This document shows, in pieces, positions 8,242-15,393 of a DNA stretch of 45,704 nucleotides (positions are counted from its first letter, which is position 1; each line of letters opens with the position of its first letter). This DNA is from an uncultured Erysipelotrichaceae bacterium (GTDB taxonomy: Bacteria > Bacillota_I > Bacilli_A > Erysipelotrichales > Erysipelotrichaceae), in contig CANSQL010000019.1 in assembly GCA_947649125.1 (NCBI GenBank), positions 1-45,704 on the forward strand, written 5' to 3'. The notes beneath the pieces were generated by a model. It saw nothing but the letters and a program-made list of their open reading frames with translations, was not told the DNA's origin and did no database searches. Both the position numbers and the translations under genes were made by a program.

Positions 8242-9882
8242 TTATAAACGATTATTCAAAGCCCTCGTCAACATCGGTACGATTTGATTCTTTCGTGATA
8301 AAATATCCTCTTGAAAGCTGCGTTTTTCATCCTTGCGATTCGGAAACGCATCCGTAACCGTATCCGCCAAGGCACCGGCCCCGAAGAATAACGAACCGTT
8401 TTCTAAAATACTTGTGAAGGCAACGACCAGTAAATCCAAACGATGTCTTTTCACATAGCTTTCCATTTCTCGCTGCATTGCCTCAGCGATCTCATCGACC
8501 TCATCAAGCTCTAAAGCGATAATTTGTGCAATCATGACCGGATGATCATCAATCACAAATCGCTTGATATCCTTACTGATCAGCTCACGCATCGTTTTAC
8601 CGCGAATATTGGATGAAACCGTAAACAGTTCCTTCGCAAAGGCTTCAATATTCAATTCGGCAATTTCCGCAAGAGCTGAAGCAACCCCTTGATCCTTCAA
8701 GGTTGAAGTCGGAGAGCGAAAGCGCAATGTATCCGATAAAATAGCTCCTAACAACAGACCGGCCAACTCCTTGGAAATTGACATTTGATTTTCCATATAA
8801 ATTGAGGCAATAATCGTTGCGGTACTGCCGATGATTTCATTACGGAAGGAAATCGGACGATTGGTAAAAATATCACCGATGCGATGATGATCGATCACCT
8901 CTAACAGCTCTGCCTCCTCGATTCCCTGTACCGATTGTGAATATTCATTATGATCCACAAGAATCACTTTTTTATTATGACTGTTCAATATATGATAACG
9001 GGAAATATAGCCGCATAGATGATTTTCATCATCAACCACCGGATAGCTGCGAAAGCGTGTTTTCATCATTTTTTTCTCCGTATCGGCAACAAGATCATTG
9101 ATATTGAAGGTAATCAACTCCTTCTGCATCATCAACTTGACCGGCGGCGCAAAGAACAGGAAGCGTGAGGTATTCATCGTACCATGCCCGGAAATGATGA
9201 TCGGACAATGATTTCGCTTAGCTTCCTCGATAACCTCATCCTCGACACGATCATCCCACACAACGATCAAAAGACCCGCACCCTTGCGAATTGCCGCAAG
9301 CTGTGCATCGGTATCATTGCCTACGATTACTAAGCGGTCCTTCAAATCATAATTTTTCAAGCGTGTTTCGGCAATCGCAATAATGCTGACCTTACCGTTA
9401 AAATGAATTTTTTCATCATCATATACAAGTCTGCCGTTGATCGTTTTTGCGATATTAACAGCCGGTGTTTCCTTCAATAAACGAATAGATAAAGCCGTAT
9501 CACCTAAGCCGATCGTCGCTAGGTCTGATTTTGTCACCATTCCCAACAGCTGTTTTTTCTCATTAACGATACCGAGCGAACGCTTTCCGCTTCGATCCAT
9601 TACCTGAAGCGTTTCATACATTGTGCTTTCAGGCGTAATCGTCAGAGCTTCATCCATATCAATTTCCGCTAAAACGGCACGTGCATCCTCAAACAGCATC
9701 GGCTCCTCAAAGCCAAAGCGATTCAACAGCCATTTGGTTTCATCGTTCAATTCACCCAAACGACACGCCGTTGCCTGTTCCCCCTGCCGAATCTTAAGCT
9801 GTGCATACGCAATCGCAGAAACAACGGAATCACTGTCCGGATGCTTATGTCCTGTTACATATATCATATCGCTTGCTTTCAT
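8242..9882 (-). CDS. ppaC: Manganese-dependent inorganic pyrophosphatase with CBS and DRTGG domains
   Basis: Family II pyrophosphatase (DHH superfamily), hydrolysing cytosolic PPi to phosphate. The N-terminal metal site is GHKHPDSDSVVSAIAY (residues 11-26). A pair of CBS domains (about 74-130 and 245-300) encloses a DRTGG-type insert. The DHH motif follows in VIDHHRIGD (about 330), and the DHHA2 domain is C-terminal. At 546 residues it is far longer than the 310-residue simple enzymes and fits the CBS-PPases, which are regulated by adenine nucleotides; the DRTGG insert is found in the clostridial type. ATG 9882 has GGAGG 4 bases upstream. It is a single-gene unit with its own extended -10 promoter and terminator. 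Confidence 0.93.
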   Translation of the reverse strand: MKASDMIYVTGHKHPDSDSVVSAIAYAQLKIRQGEQATACRLGELNDETKWLLNRFGFEEPMLFEDARAVLAEIDMDEALTITPESTMYETLQVMDRSGKRSLGIVNEKKQLLGMVTKSDLATIGLGDTALSIRLLKETPAVNIAKTINGRLVYDDEKIHFNGKVSIIAIAETRLKNYDLKDRLVIVGNDTDAQLAAIRKGAGLLIVVWDDRVEDEVIEEAKRNHCPIIISGHGTMNTSRFLFFAPPVKLMMQKELITFNINDLVADTEKKMMKTRFRSYPVVDDENHLCGYISRYHILNSHNKKVILVDHNEYSQSVQGIEEAELLEVIDHHRIGDIFTNRPISFRNEIIGSTATIIASIYMENQMSISKELAGLLLGAILSDTLRFRSPTSTLKDQGVASALAEIAELNIEAFAKELFTVSSNIRGKTMRELISKDIKRFVIDDHPVMIAQIIALELDEVDEIAEAMQREMESYVKRHRLDLLVVAFTSILENGSLFFGAGALADTVTDAFPNRKDEKRSFQEDILSRKNQIVPMLTRALNNRL

Positions 9883-9921
9883 AGCGCCTCCAATCCGATC
9901 ACTGCGGATCCATTCTTATTT

Positions 9922-9930
9922 ATTATAACA
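9922..9930 (-). promoter_or_regulatory. Extended -10 promoter of ppaC
   Basis: The minus strand reads TGTTATAAT, i.e. TGn plus a perfect -10, about 40 bases before the ppaC start. No good -35 box is visible, as is common for extended -10 promoters. Confidence 0.6.
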
Positions 9931-10007
9931 TGAATCAACTGTGTTTTCATTAATTCAGCTTCAATTCGATTTCTTTTCCGAGCAGCAATTTTTTTGTCTT
10001 TCCTTTA

Positions 10008-10106
10008 TTATCACCGCTTTTTCACCTGATTTTCACATAAGCATTCTCTTTTCGCTTTATCACATAATTCCGGCAATATTACAATCGATTTTTTTATCAT
10101 TTCACA
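10008..10106 (+). promoter_or_regulatory. TTTTCACA-type octamer repeats upstream of htrA
   Basis: Octamers close to TTTTCACA occur at 10008 (TTATCACC), 10019 (TTTTCACC), 10030 (TTTTCACA, exact), 10057 (TTATCACA) and 10099 (ATTTCACA). The first three are spaced exactly 11 bp, one helical turn, and the last sits near the expected -35 position. From memory, similar octamers precede the htrA-type genes of Bacillus subtilis controlled by the CssRS secretion-stress system. The resemblance suggests a response-regulator site here. Confidence 0.55.
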
Positions 10107-10139
10107 TAAAATCAGTATTTTTTTGCCGTAAAAAATGCT

Positions 10140-10145
10140 TATAAT
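10140..10145 (+). promoter_or_regulatory. -10 box of the htrA promoter
   Basis: A perfect TATAAT lies 30 bases before the htrA start. The -35 region is poor, consistent with activator dependence and the octamer at 10099-10106. The divergent ppaC/htrA intergenic region (9883-10175) otherwise holds no gene. Confidence 0.55.
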
Positions 10146-10175
10146 AATAGCGTATTAAAACAGGAGGAATTTTAT

Positions 10176-11654
10176 ATGGAATACAATGCAAATGAAAATA
10201 AACAGCTTGAATATGATACCGTGAATGAGATTAATGAAAATGAAATGCTTCAAGAGGATACAGAGCTTCAACTGAATGCTCCGATATCTGATACCTACGA
10301 AAATGAGCAGCAGAATGAATTTGATTTTTCAAGTAATACAGAGGATACTGATATCATTGACGCGGAATATGAGGAACAGGATTATCATGAAATTCCTGTT
10401 GAACAAACTTCCGATACTTATCATGAGCATATACCGAATTTTGTTTTATATGAAAACAATGCTTCTCAAGGGAATGAGAGCGAGAGCAATACTTCCGAAA
10501 AACGCAGAAAGCACAGTAAAAAAGCATACGGACAAGGACAGCGGACGGCATTGCTTGCCTTATCGTGTTTGTTGTTAGGAGGAATCGGCGGTGTCAGCGG
10601 TACGTATTTGATGGATCATTTTACCGGCGGCAGACGTACCACTGTGGTTTATCAGGGAGTTGATCAGGTCGATAAAGACGGAAATAAGGTTACCAACCTG
10701 TCCGTCAAGGATATTGTCGCAAATACAGAGAAAAGTGTCGTTGAAATCACAACGGAATCTGCCGCAACAGACAGCTTCTTTCAACAGATGGTAACGACCG
10801 GTGCAGGAAGCGGTGTGATTATTTCCGAGGACGGTTATATTGTCACCAATAACCATGTCGTAGAAGGAGCCAATAAAATAACGGTACGCGATAAAAGCGG
10901 AAACGAATATGCGGCAGAGCTGATCGGAACTGATGCGAAAACCGATTTGGCGGTCATCAAGGTCAATGCGAACAATTTATCTGCGGCAGTGTTGGGCAAT
11001 TCTGCATCATTAAGTGTCGGCGATGAAGCAATCGCAATCGGAAATCCACTCGGTGAATTAGGCGGTACCGTTACCCGCGGTATTATTTCCGCCTTAGATC
11101 GTGAAATCAATATTGACGGACAGGCGATGACGCTGTTACAGACAGACACTGCCATCAATAAAGGCAACAGCGGCGGCGGATTGTTCAATTCTCAGGGGCA
11201 GCTGATCGGTATCGTCAATGCGAAATCATCGGGAAGCTCGGTAGAAGGCTTAGGCTTTGCGATTCCGATCGATACTGCGAAGCCTGTCATCGAATCTTTG
11301 ATCACAAGCGGCTATGTGACAGGCAGACCGCAGCTCGGTGTTTCGATGGTAAACATCACCGATGAAATGAGCGCCTTCCAATCCGGTGTTGATGAATTGG
11401 GTGTTTATGTAGCGAAGGTAAATCGTGATTCCGCCGCAGAGGAAGCAGGACTTGAGATAAAGGACCGCATTATCTCAGTCGAGGGCAAGGAAATCTCAAC
11501 ATCAGATGAAATCGCTAAAATCATCGACGGCAAAAAGGTCGGCGACACAATTAAAATCGTTGTGGAAAGAGATCGTAAAAAGGTAACACTGAACGCAACA
11601 CTGAAGGAAGCAGTCAATACGGAAGACAGCGGACAGATCACAGAGCACAGATAA
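10176..11654 (+). CDS. htrA: HtrA-type membrane-anchored serine protease (S1C, PDZ)
   Basis: DegP/HtrA quality-control protease of the cell surface, 492 residues. An acidic, low-complexity cytoplasmic tail (1-105) and a basic stretch (EKRRKHSKK) precede a transmembrane helix at about 125-147. The outside part has a trypsin fold with the full triad: His227 in TNNHVVEG, Asp257 in TDLAVIKV, Ser332 in GNSGGGLF. One PDZ domain follows (about 385-475), starting RPQLGVSMV. The long acidic cytoplasmic tail is typical of Firmicute HtrA. ATG 10176 has AGGAGG 9 bases upstream. A promoter, octamer repeats and a terminator show it is a single-gene unit, probably induced by secretion stress. Confidence 0.93.
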   Translation: MEYNANENKQLEYDTVNEINENEMLQEDTELQLNAPISDTYENEQQNEFDFSSNTEDTDIIDAEYEEQDYHEIPVEQTSDTYHEHIPNFVLYENNASQGNESESNTSEKRRKHSKKAYGQGQRTALLALSCLLLGGIGGVSGTYLMDHFTGGRRTTVVYQGVDQVDKDGNKVTNLSVKDIVANTEKSVVEITTESAATDSFFQQMVTTGAGSGVIISEDGYIVTNNHVVEGANKITVRDKSGNEYAAELIGTDAKTDLAVIKVNANNLSAAVLGNSASLSVGDEAIAIGNPLGELGGTVTRGIISALDREINIDGQAMTLLQTDTAINKGNSGGGLFNSQGQLIGIVNAKSSGSSVEGLGFAIPIDTAKPVIESLITSGYVTGRPQLGVSMVNITDEMSAFQSGVDELGVYVAKVNRDSAAEEAGLEIKDRIISVEGKEISTSDEIAKIIDGKKVGDTIKIVVERDRKKVTLNATLKEAVNTEDSGQITEHR

Positions 11655-11660
11655 ACAAAG

Positions 11661-11690
11661 ACAGCACTTTATAAAAAGGTGCTGTTTTTA
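11661..11690 (+). terminator. Terminator of htrA
   Basis: ACAGCAC (11661-11667) pairs with GTGCTGT (11679-11685), followed by a run of T. Confidence 0.85.
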
Positions 11691-11801
11691 GCAATATGCA
11701 AGCGGTTATATTTGGTAAATTCTTGAATTTTTTTTAGGAATGACATGTATTTCAGAGGCACATTGTGTTATACTAAAAGAAAGGATACAGGAGGTATGAT
11801 T

Positions 11802-12761
11802 ATGGATCAAACTTTAGAAAAGCGTAAGCTTGTTTTAGTCGGTACCGGCTTTGTGGGAATGAGCTTCGCATATACGTTATTGACTACTCCGGGAATCGAT
11901 GAGCTCGTATTAGTCGATATTGATTATGAAAAAACTGTCGGCGAGGAGATGGACTTATCTCATGGCTTGCCGTATGCGCCGAGCAAAATGAAAATCAAGG
12001 CAGGAAGCTATGAGGACTGCAAGGATGCCGATATCGTCGTAGTTACAGCCGGGGCGGCACAAAAGCCGAACCAAACACGCTTGGAGCTTACCGTAGTCAA
12101 TGCGAAAATCATGAAAAGCATCGCTGAACAAATCAAGGCTAGCGGTTTTAACGGTGTATTGATCATCGCCAGCAATCCGGTCGATATCATGAGCTATGTC
12201 GCATGGAAGGTAACCGGTCTGCCGAAGGAAAAGGTAATCGGAAGCGGTACTCTGTTGGATACAGCGCGTTTACGTTATCTGATGAGCGAATACTTAAATA
12301 TTTCCTCAAAGAATATTCATGCATATATTATGGGTGAGCACGGTGATTCCAGCTTTGTCCCTTGGACAAACTGTTATATCGGCTGTAAGCACCTGTTGGA
12401 GTTCCTTGATGAAAAGGATAAGGACCTCAGTGATTTACTGGAAATCTATAAGCAGGTGCAACAGGCTGCATATGAAATCATCAATCGTAAAAAGGCAACC
12501 TATTACGGCATCGGCTTGTCTTTGAATCATCTTGTACATTCTATTTTGAAGGATGAAAATTCAATCATGACAGTTTCAGCCCATCAAAACGGTGAATACG
12601 GTCAAGAAGGACTCTATATCGGTGTCCCGGCAATTGTCGGCGCACAAGGTATCAAGGAAATCATTCAGCTTCCGTTAAATGAAGTCGATCAAAACAAATT
12701 CGATTCCAGCTGTGTGACACTGAAGCAGATTATTGAAGACAGCATTAACGATTTACTATAA
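11802..12761 (+). CDS. ldh: L-lactate dehydrogenase
   Basis: NAD-dependent L-lactate dehydrogenase (pyruvate to lactate, regenerating NAD in fermentation), 319 residues, the usual length. The Rossmann motif is VGTGFVGMSFAYTLL; substrate and catalytic residues include SNPVDIMSY and the histidine in IMGEHGDSSF. The start is the second ATG (11802), 7 bases after GGAGG; the first ATG (11796) would be only one base from it. A TATACT at 11769-11774 with a weak -35 gives a promoter. I found no clear Rex operator. A shared terminator separates it from the convergent DUF368 gene. Confidence 0.95.
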   Translation: MDQTLEKRKLVLVGTGFVGMSFAYTLLTTPGIDELVLVDIDYEKTVGEEMDLSHGLPYAPSKMKIKAGSYEDCKDADIVVVTAGAAQKPNQTRLELTVVNAKIMKSIAEQIKASGFNGVLIIASNPVDIMSYVAWKVTGLPKEKVIGSGTLLDTARLRYLMSEYLNISSKNIHAYIMGEHGDSSFVPWTNCYIGCKHLLEFLDEKDKDLSDLLEIYKQVQQAAYEIINRKKATYYGIGLSLNHLVHSILKDENSIMTVSAHQNGEYGQEGLYIGVPAIVGAQGIKEIIQLPLNEVDQNKFDSSCVTLKQIIEDSINDLL

Positions 12762-12767
12762 TAATAA

Positions 12768-12815
12768 AAAAGATTGTGCGATGACATTCTGAATGAATAT
12801 CAAGCACAGTCTTTT
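12768..12815. terminator. Bidirectional terminator between ldh and the DUF368 gene
   Basis: AAGATTGTGC (12770-12779) pairs with GCACAGTCTT (12804-12813, one wobble), with A-rich and T-rich flanks. The 24-base loop is long. Confidence 0.65.
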
Positions 12816-12819
12816 CTTA

Positions 12820-13659
12820 TTAAGCAAGCTTATTCAACAGCGCAACCACTGCCCCGCCGAACGCAACGGCACAGGCGCTTGTTAAAATTGTAATAAGATC
12901 ATAATTCGCATTCAACGGTATTAAAACAATACTGGAGGCTATAATCAAACCGAGAATAAAGCTGAGTGTCGCAATGCGATCCTTTTTCAGCGCAATTCCG
13001 GTCAAGGCCGCCGATACCAAAATCCCCAGTACTACACCGATTGCGATAAACACAAGTGAAATTAAAACATCGGGCGCAAAGGTTGTGACCGCCGCAACAT
13101 ACGATTTAAACAAATAATACTGATTGAATATCAACAGCACCATAGAACCGCTGACACCCGGCAGCAGCATCGCAAAGCCGCTGACAAAGCCTGCCCCAAT
13201 CATGATGAGGCAATGAAGCAGTGTAATATCGGGAAAGCTTGGATTGACCTGCACCGCATCACTGCTCGGAGCTAAGAAATTAATCAGAAAGATCAGTGCC
13301 GCTCCGATCAAAACCCATATCCAATTTACGCGTTGTTCCTTGACCTCAGATTTTAAAAACAGCGGAATACTGAAAACGACCAAGCCGATAAACCAATAAA
13401 TCGTCTGTGTCGGAAAATGCTCAAAAAGAATATTCAGTATTTTCGCAAAGCCGACCAAACCGACTGCCGCACCGGCCAACACCTCAATCAAGAATATAAG
13501 CTGTTCCTTGCGTTTCGGATTATGCGGCTTGAATACACCGGCAATCGCTTCCATCGCCTGTTGGAAGATTCCTAAAATAACCATCATCGTTCCCCCGCTG
13601 ACTCCGGGAATAATATTCGCAATGCCGACGGCAATACCGCCGATAATATTTCGCAACAT
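12820..13659 (-). CDS. popT: DUF368 membrane protein, probable polyprenyl-phosphate flippase
   Basis: A 279-residue polytopic membrane protein of the DUF368 family. The hallmark is two copies of a P-G-V-S-G re-entrant motif: GIANIIPGVSGGTMMVILG near residue 12 and GFAMLLPGVSGSMVLLIF near 163, showing an internally duplicated fold. Family members (PopT type) have been reported to return undecaprenyl phosphate across the membrane, recycling the lipid carrier for cell-wall synthesis. The function here is inferred from the family. ATG 13659 has AGGAGG 8 bases upstream. Confidence 0.85.
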   Translation of the reverse strand: MLRNIIGGIAVGIANIIPGVSGGTMMVILGIFQQAMEAIAGVFKPHNPKRKEQLIFLIEVLAGAAVGLVGFAKILNILFEHFPTQTIYWFIGLVVFSIPLFLKSEVKEQRVNWIWVLIGAALIFLINFLAPSSDAVQVNPSFPDITLLHCLIMIGAGFVSGFAMLLPGVSGSMVLLIFNQYYLFKSYVAAVTTFAPDVLISLVFIAIGVVLGILVSAALTGIALKKDRIATLSFILGLIIASSIVLIPLNANYDLITILTSACAVAFGGAVVALLNKLA

Positions 13660-13727
13660 GAAAAATACCTCCTGTCGGTATTGATAAGTATACCGACAAA
13701 AGGTATAAAATTCAAGTATTTCCTGTA

Positions 13728-15194
13728 TCAGCGTTCACTTTCCTTCACCCATTCACCGATTTTTTTCAAATCAGCCTGTACGACCTTAAAGTTTTTCAGC
13801 TTCCATTCCCAGTTCGGTGAACCGATCGTTGACGGTGTATTCATTCTGCCGACGGCCTTTAAGCCCAATACGTCCTGCATCGGTATGATACATATATCAG
13901 CTTCACAATTCAACGCAAAATGATTCAATAAGTCATGGAAGTTGCGCTCTTTATAGTCACGGTTATGGAAAAAGCGGCGCAGAGCGATTTTCAAATTCGG
14001 ATGCTGCTCCTCATACCATTGTTCGCTTGTCATATTATCATGTGTTCCCGTATATACGATCACATGATCGCCGAACCCTTTACGCAGTCGTTTCGGCTCC
14101 ATTTCAAACTGCAGTACCCGCATGCCGTACAAATCGTAGGCATCTCTGAGCGTATGCACCTCAGGACGCAGATCACCGAGGTCCTCTACGACGATTTCAA
14201 TATCGGGAAGTACGCGATAAATGCGGTCAAACAAATCATAAGCAGGCCCTTCGACCCATTCTCCTTCAATCGCCGTATCACAGGATGCAGGTATTTTCCA
14301 ATACGTATCAAAGGCACGAAAATGATCGATGCGAATAATATCAAACTGCTTTTTTGCCCAAGCTAAGCGTTTGATCCAAAAGCTGTAGCGATTCTTTTTC
14401 ATCCGTCCCCAATGATAAATCGGATTGCCCCAACGCTGACCGGTCCAGCTGAAATAATCAGGCGGTACACCGGCCACAAATGACGGACTTCCGTCCTTCT
14501 CCAATAAAAACTCTTTGCGATTTTCCCATACATCGGCAGAATCCAACCCGACATAGATCGGCATATCACCCATGATTTTGATTCCGTTTTCAAGTGCATA
14601 GGTCTTCACTCTTTGCCATTGCAGATAAAACATAAATTGTAGAAATTTTTCATAAGCAGCAGCCTCTGCCATATCCTTGCGCGGCGGCTTGTTTTTTACC
14701 CAATCCTTATCTGCTTCCTCCCATTCGACCCAGCATTTGTTTTCATTCTTATGCTTGAATGCGGCAAACATCGCATAGCTGTCCAACCATTCACATTCCG
14801 CACAAAACGCCTCGTATTCCGCTTTAAAGCGTGAAAACTCCTTTTTAAAATTACGAAATGCCTTTTTTAAATAAGGCTCCTTGAATTCTCTGACACCGGT
14901 ATAATTCACTGTTTCCTGAAACTTATCAAAGTTGCGAATTGAGCTCATTTTAATAAGGCCTAATTCAGCCAATCGATCGATGTTGATATAAATAGGGTCA
15001 CCTGCATAGGTTGAATACGGCTGATACGGAGAGTTTCCGTACCCAAGCGGATGCAGCGGCAATATCTGCCATATTTTGATGCCTTGTGCTGCAAGTAAAT
15101 CGATAAAGGTAAAGGCAGGCTTGCCGAAATCACCGATGCCTTGATTTCCCGGCAATGAGGATACTGCCAATAAAATACCACTCGCACGTTCCAT
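13728..15194 (-). CDS. malQ: 4-alpha-glucanotransferase (GH77)
   Basis: Amylomaltase of 488 residues; transfers alpha-1,4 glucan chains during maltodextrin or glycogen use. The N-terminus ERASGILLAVSSLPGNQGIGDFG and IWQILPLHPLGYGNSPYQ are diagnostic. The GH77 catalytic residues are the Asp in RIDHFRAF, the Glu in VVEDLGDLRP and the Asp in TGTHDNMTSEQW. ATG 15194 follows AGGAGG by 7 bases. No other maltose genes are adjacent. A 17-bp palindrome about 90 bp upstream may be its operator. Confidence 0.95.
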   Translation of the reverse strand: MERASGILLAVSSLPGNQGIGDFGKPAFTFIDLLAAQGIKIWQILPLHPLGYGNSPYQPYSTYAGDPIYINIDRLAELGLIKMSSIRNFDKFQETVNYTGVREFKEPYLKKAFRNFKKEFSRFKAEYEAFCAECEWLDSYAMFAAFKHKNENKCWVEWEEADKDWVKNKPPRKDMAEAAAYEKFLQFMFYLQWQRVKTYALENGIKIMGDMPIYVGLDSADVWENRKEFLLEKDGSPSFVAGVPPDYFSWTGQRWGNPIYHWGRMKKNRYSFWIKRLAWAKKQFDIIRIDHFRAFDTYWKIPASCDTAIEGEWVEGPAYDLFDRIYRVLPDIEIVVEDLGDLRPEVHTLRDAYDLYGMRVLQFEMEPKRLRKGFGDHVIVYTGTHDNMTSEQWYEEQHPNLKIALRRFFHNRDYKERNFHDLLNHFALNCEADICIIPMQDVLGLKAVGRMNTPSTIGSPNWEWKLKNFKVVQADLKKIGEWVKESER

Positions 15195-15281
15195 GATGTT
15201 TCCTCCTGTTAGTTCCCGTGTTTGATTCAGCTTCTCACTTATTGTATGACCTTTTCCCTTATTCAGAACAATAAGTTAGCG

Positions 15282-15298
15282 GTTACAATTATTGTAAC
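15282..15298. promoter_or_regulatory. 17-bp palindromic operator candidate upstream of malQ
   Basis: GTTACAAT-T-ATTGTAAC is a perfect 8-1-8 palindrome. It overlaps a possible -35 element (TTGTAA on the minus strand), so a bound regulator would block malQ transcription. Confidence 0.55.
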
Positions 15299-15343
15299 AT
15301 ATTTTATTTCATATCCATAGTAAAATTTGCGTTTTGTTTAAAA

Positions 15344-15375
15344 TAAAAAAAGGACAGCTGTTATTCAGCTATCCT
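15344..15375 (-). terminator. Terminator of the cell-wall beta-helix gene
   Basis: On the minus strand AGGATAGCTG and CAGCTGTCCT pair around a 5-base loop (one mismatch), followed by seven T. Confidence 0.85.
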
Positions 15376-15393
15376 GATAAGCGATTCTATGAT

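Noticed and set aside
9941..10144. A 67-codon frame between ppaC and htrA
   Set aside because: It is T-rich, lacks a ribosome site, and coincides with the divergent promoter and octamer repeats.
11700..11801. Rex redox operator before ldh
   Set aside because: No TTGTGA-N6-TCACAA-like palindrome is visible.
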